A stretch of DNA of 35,375 nt, from NCBI GenBank assembly GCA_020073205.1, contig JAIQFR010000040.1, forward strand, positions 1-35,375. The letters are read 5' to 3'. Both the position numbers and the translations under genes were made by a program. Under the pieces are notes generated by a model. That model was not told where the DNA came from and did not search any database. It saw only the letters and a program-made list of their open reading frames with translations. Origin of the DNA: Terriglobia bacterium. Lineage in GTDB: Bacteria > Acidobacteriota > Polarisedimenticolia > Polarisedimenticolales > JAIQFR01. Shown piece after piece: positions 6,955 through 15,200 of this stretch; within the stretch, counting starts at the first letter, position 1; every line of letters starts with the position of its first letter.

Positions 6955-7107
6955 ATGAACGAGACACGGAAGACGCTCGGCCTCCTGCTCGAGGTCGAGG
7001 AGCTCGAGAGGGGACGGAAGCCCGGAGGGTGCTTCACCTCGTCGAGCACCTCGCCGCTCTGTACCTGCGCCTGCAAGGAGACGCTCACCTGCGTCGCGGG
7101 GGACTGA
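6955..7107 (+). CDS. RiPP precursor peptide 2
   Basis: A 50-residue peptide with GGAGGAGA upstream of its ATG, homologous to precursor 1. The leader residues 12-25 (LEVEELERGRKPGG) are identical and the core keeps Cys26, SSSTSPL and Cys36-Thr-Cys38. Its C-terminal core differs: ACKETLTCVAGD carries extra Cys40, Thr43, Thr45 and Cys46 that precursor 1 lacks, so the two mature products should differ in their tails. Five Cys in a 25-residue core together with Ser/Thr-rich sequence suits dehydration and thioether or azole chemistry. It closes the cluster. The next gene, 106 bp downstream, looks unrelated. Confidence 0.8.
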   Translation: MNETRKTLGLLLEVEELERGRKPGGCFTSSSTSPLCTCACKETLTCVAGD

Positions 7108-7213
7108 GCCCGCCGGTCTCGAAGTCGGAACTCGGGGAGTCGAGCGAGGGGCGATCGGCGCCCTCAACGGGGCTGTGTGCCCTCTCCCCCGCCACCGCGA
7201 TGGAGCCCGAGCG

Positions 7214-8410
7214 ATGCACGACGAGAAGCTGCGAGCGTGGTGGTGGCGCCGGCAGGGCCTGGACGGCTCGCTCGCGGAGCGATCGGCAGGCGACGTGCTG
7301 GCGCGGACCGGGTGGGCGCGATCCGTGGGCGGCGTCGGGCCCTACCTGACCCTGTTCGCGCGCGCAGTTCTCGACCGGCAGGCCGTCGACGCGGCCGTGG
7401 CCGCCCTCGAGATTCACGAGCTTCCCAGCGCGCGCGGCTGCACGTACGTGGTTCCCGCGTCGGATTTCGCCCTCGCCCTCACGGTGGGCCGGGGCTTCGC
7501 GAACGAATCGGACATGCGGTCGGCCCGGAAGCTCGGCGTCACCGAAGAAGAGATCGACAAGCTGTCCGCGGCGGTGCTGAAGTCGCTCGGGGGCGGCCCC
7601 AAGACCCCCGAGGAGATCCGCGTCGCGACGGGAGATGCCGCCCGGAGCCTCGGGCCCGAGGGGAAGAAGAAGGGACTGACCACCACCCTGCCCCTGGCTC
7701 TCGGACGGCTCCAATCCCTGGGGGCGATAAGGCGCGTGCCGACCGACGGCCGTCTCGATCAGCAGAGGTACCGCTACGCCGTCTGGCGTCCCAATCCGCT
7801 CCGGGATTCCCGTCTCACCGCTGACGGAGCGCGCACGGAGCTGGCGCGGAAGTTCTTCGGCTGGATCGGTCCGGCCACGCTCGCCGAGTTCCAGTGGTTC
7901 TCGGGGCTCGGCGTGAGCGCGGCGAAGGCCGCGGCGGCATCCCTCGACCTCGTTCCGATCGACACCGGCGGTGATCGGCTGCTGCTCCCGGCGGACGTCG
8001 ACGAGTTCCGATCGTTCAAGGTCCCGAAGCGGCCGCAGTACGCCCTGGTGAGCAGTCTGGACGGTCTCTTCCTGCTCCGCCGGGACTTCAGGGGACTGCT
8101 CGCGCCCGAGGACGCCGCGCGCAAGGTCTTCGGAGAGAAGGGACTCGAGCCGCTGGGAGGCCTTTCCGATCTTCCCAGCCACGCCATCGTGGATCGCGGC
8201 CGCCTCGCCGGCCTCTGGGAGTACGACCCCGACGAGGAATCGATCGCGTGGCTCGCGTTCGGCGACCGGGACCGGGGCCTCGAAGATGCCGTTCGGCGCA
8301 CGGAGGACTACGTTCGCTCCCAGCTGGGCGACGCGCGGTCTTTCAGCCTCGACAGCCCCAAGAGCCGGGCGCCTCGGATCCGGTCGCTGCGCAAGCAAGC
8401 CGCACTGTGA
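7214..8410 (+). CDS. HTH_42 / AlkZ-like winged-helix protein
   Basis: A 398-aa member of the winged-helix DNA-binding HTH_42 family, which includes the DNA glycosylases AlkZ and YcaQ. The recognisable parts are the RRQGLDG start, LPSARGCTYVVP, the KTPEEIR winged-helix region, GWIGPATLAEFQWFSGLG, PLRDSR-type linker segments and the C-terminal AIVDRGRLAGLWEYDP. The QxQ or QxD catalytic motif expected near residues 30-45 is not seen; the region reads VGGVGPYLTLFAR. Catalysis is therefore uncertain. I chose the ATG at 7214 because conserved sequence begins there; GGAG lies 8 nt upstream. AlkZ relatives sometimes give self-resistance in gene clusters, but nothing links this one to the RiPP genes beyond proximity. 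Confidence 0.7.
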   Translation: MHDEKLRAWWWRRQGLDGSLAERSAGDVLARTGWARSVGGVGPYLTLFARAVLDRQAVDAAVAALEIHELPSARGCTYVVPASDFALALTVGRGFANESDMRSARKLGVTEEEIDKLSAAVLKSLGGGPKTPEEIRVATGDAARSLGPEGKKKGLTTTLPLALGRLQSLGAIRRVPTDGRLDQQRYRYAVWRPNPLRDSRLTADGARTELARKFFGWIGPATLAEFQWFSGLGVSAAKAAAASLDLVPIDTGGDRLLLPADVDEFRSFKVPKRPQYALVSSLDGLFLLRRDFRGLLAPEDAARKVFGEKGLEPLGGLSDLPSHAIVDRGRLAGLWEYDPDEESIAWLAFGDRDRGLEDAVRRTEDYVRSQLGDARSFSLDSPKSRAPRIRSLRKQAAL

Positions 8411-8436
8411 GCCTCCACCCCCGACGGGGGCTCCCG

Positions 8437-8466
8437 TTCGTCGGGCGGGGTGCGCAGGTCTACAAT
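8437..8466 (+). promoter_or_regulatory. Probable promoter of the small CxxC protein gene
   Basis: A good -10 box TACAAT (8461-8466) lies about 57 bp before the ATG at 8523, with a weak -35 TTCGTC at 8437-8442 (18-bp spacer). Confidence 0.4.
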
Positions 8467-8522
8467 GCCCCCGACCCGCCGAGACGGGGGGAAGCGCCCA
8501 TCGGCCGGGAGAAGGAGGTTTC

Positions 8523-8858
8523 ATGAAGACGTTCGGCAGAACGGCCTTGATGCTTGCTCTGGTCTTGTGCTTCGGTGCGCTCGCCCTGGCGGGCGACGAA
8601 GCGAAGACGGTGACCCTGAGCGGGAACGTGGCCTGCGCGAAGTGCACCCTGAAGCTCGAAGGCGCGAAGGAATGCAACGACGTGCTCGTGGTGACCGGCG
8701 ACAAAGGCGGCCAGTACTGGCTCGTCAAGAACGCCGTGCTCGAGAAGTTCGGCCACAACTGCGAGGGCCAGAAGCCGGTGACGATCACCGGGACCGTGAC
8801 CAAGAAGGACGGCAAGATGTGGCTCGCCCCGACCAAGATGGAGGCGAGCGCGACCTAG
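8523..8858 (+). CDS. Small exported protein with a CxxC motif
   Basis: A 111-aa protein beginning MKTFGRTALMLALVLCFGALALA, a clear Sec signal peptide with cleavage likely after ALA (residue 23). The mature part has VTLSGNVACAKCTLKLEGAKEC, a CxxC followed by a further Cys, then a beta-rich segment ending VTITGTVTKKDGKMW, suggestive of a small OB-like fold. The Cys residues could bind metal or be redox active in the periplasm. GGAGGTTTC before the ATG is a strong ribosome site. I do not recognise a characterised family. A GC hairpin separates it from the next exported protein, and the two may be expressed together. Confidence 0.75.
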   Translation: MKTFGRTALMLALVLCFGALALAGDEAKTVTLSGNVACAKCTLKLEGAKECNDVLVVTGDKGGQYWLVKNAVLEKFGHNCEGQKPVTITGTVTKKDGKMWLAPTKMEASAT

Positions 8859-8882
8859 GCAAGGAGCGATCTCCGCACCCGT

Positions 8883-8917
8883 CGGCGCCGGGCCGCGCAT
8901 CGCGCGGCCCGGTGCCG
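8883..8917 (+). terminator. 16-bp hairpin between two exported-protein genes
   Basis: Arms 8883-8898 and 8902-8917 pair over 16 bp with one G-T pair and a 3-nt loop, 24 bp after the stop at 8858. No long T-run follows (ATTC), so termination may be partial. Confidence 0.6.
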
Positions 8918-8955
8918 ATTCGACCTCGGGACTCGCAATGAACAGGAGGTCCGGA

Positions 8956-9432
8956 ATGAGCGCAAGAGTTCCTCTCGGGATCGTGCTCGTCGTGCTCGGC
9001 CTGTCGTTCGCGGCGGGCTCCCTCGCCCAGGAGCACCCGATGGAGCACCCGCAGTCGGCCGAGCACCCCAAGGCCGAGGTCCACGCCATCGCCAAGGAGG
9101 ATCTCGGCACGGCAGTCGAGGCCTACATCAAGGGGGAGATGGCGAAGGGCGGCGGCACCTGGACGGTCGAGGACAAGGAGGGGAAGACCACCCTTCACCT
9201 GACCCTCGACAAGGTCCACAAGGACAAGCTGGCGATGACCGCCAAGGACACCTACTTCGCGTGCGCCGACCTCAAGAACTCCGACGGCCACATGTACGAT
9301 CTCGACGTCTTCATGACCGGCCCGGACAAGGACCACCTGGAGGCGACCGAGGTGACGGTCCACAAGAAGGACGGGCTGGAGCGGTACACCTGGAAGAAGG
9401 AAGGCAAGATCTGGAAGAAGCAGCCCGTGTAG
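8956..9432 (+). CDS. Exported protein of unknown function with His-rich N-terminus
   Basis: A 158-aa protein. The ATG at 8956 has AGGAGG 5 nt upstream; the in-frame ATG at 8938 would place that ribosome site inside the gene. A signal peptide ends near SLAQ, followed by a His/Glu-rich stretch EHPMEHPQSAEHPKAEVHA that could bind metal. The rest is a compact mixed domain: YFACADLKNSDGHMYDLDVFM and VHKKDGLERYTWKKEGKIWKK. Similar YFxCADFK...YDLD proteins occur in several bacterial phyla without assigned function. It sits 97 bp after the CxxC protein on the same strand, both exported, suggesting a shared periplasmic role. Confidence 0.7.
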   Translation: MSARVPLGIVLVVLGLSFAAGSLAQEHPMEHPQSAEHPKAEVHAIAKEDLGTAVEAYIKGEMAKGGGTWTVEDKEGKTTLHLTLDKVHKDKLAMTAKDTYFACADLKNSDGHMYDLDVFMTGPDKDHLEATEVTVHKKDGLERYTWKKEGKIWKKQPV

Positions 9433-9503
9433 CGGGACGTTCCTCCTCGGATCGGAGCGTGGGGATGGCTTGCCCCTCTCCACGTCGCGTTGCATGAATG
9501 CGC

Positions 9504-9509
9504 TACGAT
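9504..9509 (+). promoter_or_regulatory. -10 box TACGAT just upstream of the metallopeptidase start
   Basis: TACGAT ends 6 bp before the ATG at 9516 and no ribosome site is present. Transcription may begin at the start codon itself (leaderless mRNA). No good -35 box is visible. Confidence 0.35.
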
Positions 9510-9515
9510 GGGCGA

Positions 9516-10862
9516 ATGCTCGGCCTGCGCGCGATCGTCGTCCTCGCGGGAGTCCTGCCGCTCGGCCTCGTCCCCGTGGCCGGTGCGACGCCCCCGTCCC
9601 CCACCGATCCGCCGGTGCCGCTCCTCGAGGAGTCGCCGTGGGCTCCCGCTGGCGCCGCCGCAGCCGGCGTCGATCCGACGGCCTCGGTGGTCATCCATCT
9701 CGATGACCGCGGGAAACCTTGTGCGGTCGAGGTCGTTCGGGTGGACCCCTCGTCGCCGTACGACGCGGCGTTCGTGCAGGCGGCCCGAGACTCGATCCTC
9801 CGCTGGCGATTCGCGCCGGCTCTCCGGGACGGACGGCGCGTCGAGAGCACGGTGGAGCGCCAGGTGCGGTTCCGCCCGCCGGCCCCCGGCGGGCTCGGAC
9901 CGCCCTCGCGGTCCCGATCCGTCCCGGACGTTTCGGAGCTGGACGCCGGGGAGAAGTCGCTCTGGCGCTACGTCCTCTCGCTCTCGATGCCCCAGCGGAC
10001 CGAGCTGCGGGACAAGCTCGCCGGCTTCGCCGACCGGCGCCTCTCCACCCTGCATCGCTCCCGCGCGACCACCGACCGCTTCGAGGTGGCCACCGACGTG
10101 CCGGGAGAGGACATCGCCTCCAGGATCGCGCACAACCTCGAGGCCAGCTTCGGCGCCACGAACGGTCTGCTCGCGTCGCAGGTCCCGCCGCAACCCACCC
10201 AAGGGCGGATCCTCGTGTACGTCTTCTCGACCCAGGCCGCGTACAGGGACCTCGCCCAGGAGAGCCACGCCCCCGGCGGGAGCGAGGGGTTCTACCACCC
10301 GGTGGGACTCCTGGCGTTCCACGCCGAGCTGGGGGCGAACGAGGTCCTGACCCACGTGCTGCTACACGAGGGGGTGCACGCCTTCCTCGAGGCGCACGTC
10401 CTGCGTCCCGGGGTCACGCTCCCGCTCTGGCTCGACGAGGGGCTGGCCGAGTACGTCGCCAACTCGGACATCAAGAACGGTCGCGTGGTTCCGGGAAGCC
10501 ACTCCAAGCGGACGACGTACCGTAACGCCTACGTCACCTGGCGCGGGCAGAGCCTCGCGACCCTCGACGCCGGCGAGCTCAAGAAGGCGATCCGCACGGG
10601 AAAGGCTCCCTCGCTTCCGGCGCTCGTTGCGGCAGGGAGCAAGGAGTTCTACGGCGAAGGCGCCGCGCTGTACTATTCCGAGGCTTGGCTCTTCGTCCAC
10701 TTCCTGCGCCATGGCAGGCCCGAGTGGGCCGGCGACGCGTTTCCCCGCTTCGTCCTCTACCTCGCGGAGGGCTTCGAGGCGGGCGAGTCGTTCGTCACCG
10801 TGTATGGGCGGCCGGTGGCCGACTTCGCGGCGGAGTTCCAGGCGTACGTCAAGAGCTTCTGA
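9516..10862 (+). CDS. Exported TonB C-terminal domain - gluzincin metallopeptidase fusion
   Basis: A 448-aa protein starting MLGLRAIVVLAGVLPLGL, a signal peptide ending near VAGA. Residues about 50-115 form a TonB C-terminal-like domain (VVIHLDDRGKPCAVEVVRV, ILRWRFAPA, VERQVRFRP). After a linker comes a DUF1570/peptidase-MA-like zinc protease domain with HExxH in LLHEGVHAFLEAH and the third ligand region LPLWLDEGLAEYV. It probably acts in the periplasm or at the outer membrane. The frame is open from 9498, but the signal peptide and the TACGAT box favour 9516. It converges with the TPR gene, leaving 17 bp between stops. Confidence 0.75.
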   Translation: MLGLRAIVVLAGVLPLGLVPVAGATPPSPTDPPVPLLEESPWAPAGAAAAGVDPTASVVIHLDDRGKPCAVEVVRVDPSSPYDAAFVQAARDSILRWRFAPALRDGRRVESTVERQVRFRPPAPGGLGPPSRSRSVPDVSELDAGEKSLWRYVLSLSMPQRTELRDKLAGFADRRLSTLHRSRATTDRFEVATDVPGEDIASRIAHNLEASFGATNGLLASQVPPQPTQGRILVYVFSTQAAYRDLAQESHAPGGSEGFYHPVGLLAFHAELGANEVLTHVLLHEGVHAFLEAHVLRPGVTLPLWLDEGLAEYVANSDIKNGRVVPGSHSKRTTYRNAYVTWRGQSLATLDAGELKKAIRTGKAPSLPALVAAGSKEFYGEGAALYYSEAWLFVHFLRHGRPEWAGDAFPRFVLYLAEGFEAGESFVTVYGRPVADFAAEFQAYVKSF

Positions 10863-10879
10863 CGGTCAGGCGCCCCCGC

Positions 10880-12202
10880 TCACCTCGACGCCCGGGCCCG
10901 TCGAGCCTCCGCGTCCGCGTCGGTGGTTCGCCCCATCGCCCGGTAGCACTCCGAGAGAAAGCCGTGCGCGTCGCGCAGGCCGGCGTCGAGCGCCACCGCG
11001 CGCAGGAGCGCCGGCACGGCCTCGGGGCAGCGCGCGAGCCGGGCGAGGGAAGCGCCGAGGTAGAAGAACGACGCCGCTCGATCGCCCTTGAGGGAAGCGG
11101 CTTCGGAGAACGCTCGCCGCGCCTGCTCCCACCGACCCAGCTTCCAAGCGGACACGCCGAGGTTGAACCAGGCCGCCTCGAAATCCGGCGCCGCCTTGAC
11201 CGCAGCCTGGAGCTGCTCGAACGCCGCCGCGGCGTCGCCCGCCATGAGCCGCTCGGTCCCGCGGTTGAACAGGCTCCCCGCCTCGTCCGCTCCGGCGAGC
11301 CGCGCCGGCCTGGGCCCGCGCGCCGCACGTCGCTCCTCGGCGCTCGCGAAGAGCGTCTCCAGCGTGAACCTGACCCCGCGGTTATCGGGGTCCGCCTCCA
11401 CCGCCGCGTGGAACGCGTCCTCCGACTCCCGCTCCTTCCCCTCGTCCCAGAGCCGCCACGCCAGGGGGACCATCACCTCGCGGACGGCCGTGGCGCGCCT
11501 CGCGGCGTCGCCGAGCAGCGGCGCGATCTCCTTCGTCGCCTCCTCGAGCCGGCCGAGCTCGACGAGCGCCCGTCCCGCCGCGACGCGGGGCTCCGCCGCG
11601 GCGGGATCGCGCGACGCCATCCCGCGGGCGATCTCGACGGCTTCCTGCCACCGGCCCAGGGCCGTCGCGAGATCGAGCTTCCACCCCTCGACGTCGACCG
11701 CCGGAGCCGCGGCCGAGAGCCGGACGAGGGCCGCGAGCGCGGCGGCGGGGTCGCCGGTTCTTTCGGCGAGCCTCGCCGACGCCTCGAGGAGCACCGCGTC
11801 CCCCGGCGCCTTGGCGAGCCGCGCGTCCACGGCGGCGCGCATCTCCACCAGCTCATCGCGGGACGACGCCGGGTTCTCGACGAGCTGTCCGATCACCAGG
11901 GACGGGACGGACGCATCGACGTTCCTGATGCGCTCCTCGAGAGTCTTGAGGAACCGCTCCCGCTCCTCGGGCGTTGCGCCCGGCCTCTCGACCCGCTCGA
12001 TCAGGGCCATCACGGGGAGCGCTTCGGCCGGGTACTCGCGCTCCGCCTTGCGGAGAATCTCGAGCTCCTGCGCATCCGCGCCCATCATCCGCGCGATTCG
12101 CGCCTCCCGGAGCAGGTGGATGCACCCCTCGGCGGGGAGCCTCGCATCCGCGGCGGTGGCCGCGGCGAGCGCCAGGACGATCGCCAGCGCCCTCGGCCTC
12201 AA
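10880..12202 (-). CDS. Exported TPR-repeat protein
   Basis: A 440-aa protein with signal peptide MRPRALAIVLALAAATAADA and helical repeats throughout. The clearest TPRs are in residues 310-440 (SLFNRGTERLMAGDAAAAFEQL, AAWFNLGVSAWKLGRWEQARRAF, ASFFYLGASLARLARCPEAVPAL). It begins with TTG at 12202. The ribosome site GGGAGG ends 6 nt before it and runs into the TGA stop of the upstream kelch gene, which lies only 3 bp away, so translation is coupled. It may act as a periplasmic scaffold for the kelch protein; that role is inference. Confidence 0.8.
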   Translation of the reverse strand: MRPRALAIVLALAAATAADARLPAEGCIHLLREARIARMMGADAQELEILRKAEREYPAEALPVMALIERVERPGATPEERERFLKTLEERIRNVDASVPSLVIGQLVENPASSRDELVEMRAAVDARLAKAPGDAVLLEASARLAERTGDPAAALAALVRLSAAAPAVDVEGWKLDLATALGRWQEAVEIARGMASRDPAAAEPRVAAGRALVELGRLEEATKEIAPLLGDAARRATAVREVMVPLAWRLWDEGKERESEDAFHAAVEADPDNRGVRFTLETLFASAEERRAARGPRPARLAGADEAGSLFNRGTERLMAGDAAAAFEQLQAAVKAAPDFEAAWFNLGVSAWKLGRWEQARRAFSEAASLKGDRAASFFYLGASLARLARCPEAVPALLRAVALDAGLRDAHGFLSECYRAMGRTTDADAEARRARASR

Positions 12203-12205
12203 GGC

Positions 12206-15200
12206 TCACCTCCCGCGCGTCGTCGCCGGCTTGCCCACCTCGGTGCCGACGGGCCTCGATGCAGCACCCTGATCGTGCGGGACTGAGACCGTGGCCCTTC
12301 CCGTCCCGACGTTCCCCGAGGCGTCGACGGCCCGGTACTCGATGGCGTAGGTGCGCCCGGGGCCGCTTCCGTCCCGCTCCGCGCGAAGGAGGACGTCGAG
12401 GTCGGCCGTTCCGATCGCCGCGTCCTGGACGTCGTCGGTCGTGCTTCCGTCCCCCTCGCCGGGAGCGTCGTCCGGCTCGCTGGAGACGATCGATTGGAGA
12501 ACGAGACGTGGCGAAGGATCGCAGGCGTCGAGGACGGTGACGGCGTCATGAACGGTCCGCATCTTGTGATTCGGCGGCCACAGAACAGGCGGTGACGCGT
12601 CGACCGTCACGAGCGGAGGCGTCGTGTCGACCACGGTGACGAAGGTGACGCAGCTCGCCGAGTTCCCCGAGCCGTCGGTGGCGGTGAAGGTGACGCTGGT
12701 TGAGCCGAGGGGATAGGTCGCCGACGCGTCCGCACCGTTGGGCGTGTGAGAGTTCGTGATCACCAAACCGCCGGGCTGGCACACGTCGATCGCGGCCGCG
12801 AGAGGCATGATCACCCACGATTGGAGATTGGCCTGGCACTCGATCGTGATCGGGGCCGCGCACGTGATCATCGGCGGGGTTGAGTCCTGCACCGTGATGA
12901 CCACGTCGTCGGTACCCGTCGCCCCCGTTCGGTCGGTGGCGGTGAGCGTCACGTGATGCGTTCCGAGGGGGAACGGGACCGTGAGGATCTCCCCGCTCCC
13001 GAGAGGCGTCCCGCCCTCCGACCAGTCGAAGCTCGCGATGTCGTCGTGGGTGCCGGGGGTGGAGTCGCAGTCGGTGCTGCCGGAGCCGTCGAGGGTGACC
13101 GCGGCCTGCTCAATGTCAGTGCATTCGAGGTTGAGGTCTGGTCCAGCGTCGGCAATCGGGGCGGTTTCACCCCCACTCAGGTACCTCCCACCGGAACCTA
13201 GTGCGCCGCCGTTGCTCCCGCCCCAGACCACCATCGCACTCCCCGTCCAAGCCGCCGTATGCGCACAGCGCGCCGATGCGGCACCCGCGGTCGAGGTCGC
13301 GGCCCAGGTGTCCGTGGCCGGATCGTACCGACCGCCCGTGTTCACGACCCAATATGAACCATTGGAGTAAAACTGGCCCCCCCAAACTACCATCACGCTT
13401 CCTGTCCACACGGCCGTGTGCCCCCAGCGTTCCGATGGTGCATCCGCGATCGACGTCGGCGTCCAGGCGTCCATCACCGGATCGTATCGCCCACCCGTGC
13501 TGGTCCCTTGAGAGTCGGTGTAGCCGGGACGTCCGCCCCATATCAGCATGGAACTTCCCGTCCAAACCGCAGTGTGGTAGGGGCGGACGGCGGGCGCGCC
13601 GACGATCGACATCGCGGTCCAGGTATCCGTGGCAGGGTCGTACCGTCCGCCGGCGGTCGAGGCGGACATTCCTCCCCACACGAGCATCAGATGCCCAGCC
13701 CACACCGCCGTGTGGGCGGCGCGCGCCGCGGGCGCGTTCAACGACGACGTCGGCTTCCAAATGTCCGTGGCGGGATCGTATCGCCCGCCGGTTCCGAGGT
13801 AGCTTCCCCGCCATCCGCCCCAAACGATCATCGATGTTCCCGCCCAGACCGCCGAGAAATCGGTGCGCCCGGGGGGGGCGCCGATGGGCGACGTCGGCGT
13901 CCAAGCATCCGAGGTCGGATCGTACCGCCCACCGGTGTTCTCGTAATTCGACGAATTGCCCAAGTGCAAGCCGCCCCAAACCAGCATCTCGCTTCCCGTC
14001 CACACCGCCGCGTGTCCGTATCGTGAGGAAGGTGCCCGGGTCGTCGACGTCGTGGTCCAGGTATCGATGGCGGGATCGTATCGGACGCCAGTGTTCAAGG
14101 AGGCGGAGCCGTCATTGCCACCCCACGCCACCATCACGCTTCCGGTCCAGACCGCGGTATGATCACGGCGCGCGGAGGGAGCGCCCGCGGTCGACGTCGT
14201 CGTCCACCTGTTGCCAACTGGATCGTACCGTGCACCGGTGTTGAAGTAGTGGGCGTGGCCGTTCTGATTGTCGAGATCGACGCCCCCCCAGACGACCATC
14301 ACACGCCCCGTCCAGACCGCCGTGTGCAACCAACGCGCTGAAGGAGCCCCAGCAGTCGTCGTGAGCGCCCAAGTGTCCTTGACGGGGTCATACCGCCCGC
14401 CGGAGTTCAGCGAGACGGAATAATCGTATCCGCCCCAGACCACCATCACGTTCCCGGTCCAGACTGCCGTGTGGTAGTACCGACCGGCGGCCGGTGCACC
14501 CACGGTTGACATGGCCGTCCACGTGTCCCTAACAGGGTCGTATCTTCCGCCCGGGGTGGAGTTGTAACCGCTGCCCCAGACCAGCATCACGCTCCCCGTC
14601 CAGACCGCAGTGTGCCCCCAGCACACCAGGGACGGGGCTCCCGCGGTAGAAGTCGCGCTCCAGGTGTCCGTGGTTGGATCGTACCGCCCACCGTCGATGA
14701 GGCAGCCGGAGTTGCTCTGCCCGCCCCAGACCACCATCACGCTCCCCGTCCAGATCGCAGTGTGACCATACCGCCCGGACGGCGACCCCACGGTCGATGT
14801 CGCGGTCCAGATGTCGGCGGCCGGGTCGTACCGCCCTCCGGTATTCAGCGGACCGTAGTCGCTCCCGCCGCCCCAAACCACCATGACGCTCCCCGTCCAG
14901 ACCGCAGTTTGCCCATAGCTTGGAGCTGGCGCCGCCACAATCGACGTCGCCGTCCAGGTGTCCGTGATCGGATCGTACCGGCCGCCGGTGTCGACGGTGG
15001 CGTCGCCATCGTAGCCACCCCAGATCACCATCAAGTTGCCCGTCCAAACCGCGAGGTGCTGGGAACGCGCCGAAGGAGCGCCCGCAGTCGACGTGAGCGT
15101 CCAGGTGTCCGTGGCAGGATCGTACCTTCCGCCGGAATTCACGGGGACGCTGCTACTCTCGCCGCCCCAGACCACCATCACGCTTCCCGTCCAGACCGCG

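Noticed and set aside
3160-7107. Reading the cluster as a PEARL (aminoacyl-tRNA peptide ligase) system
   Set aside because: PEARLs correspond to the large glutamylation part of LanB. Only SpaB_C-type proteins are present here and the peptides do not have a short C-terminal scaffold pattern I can recognise.
8411-8450. Inverted repeat around CCGACGGGGG
   Set aside because: The arms pair only partly and there is no T-run; too weak to list as a terminator.
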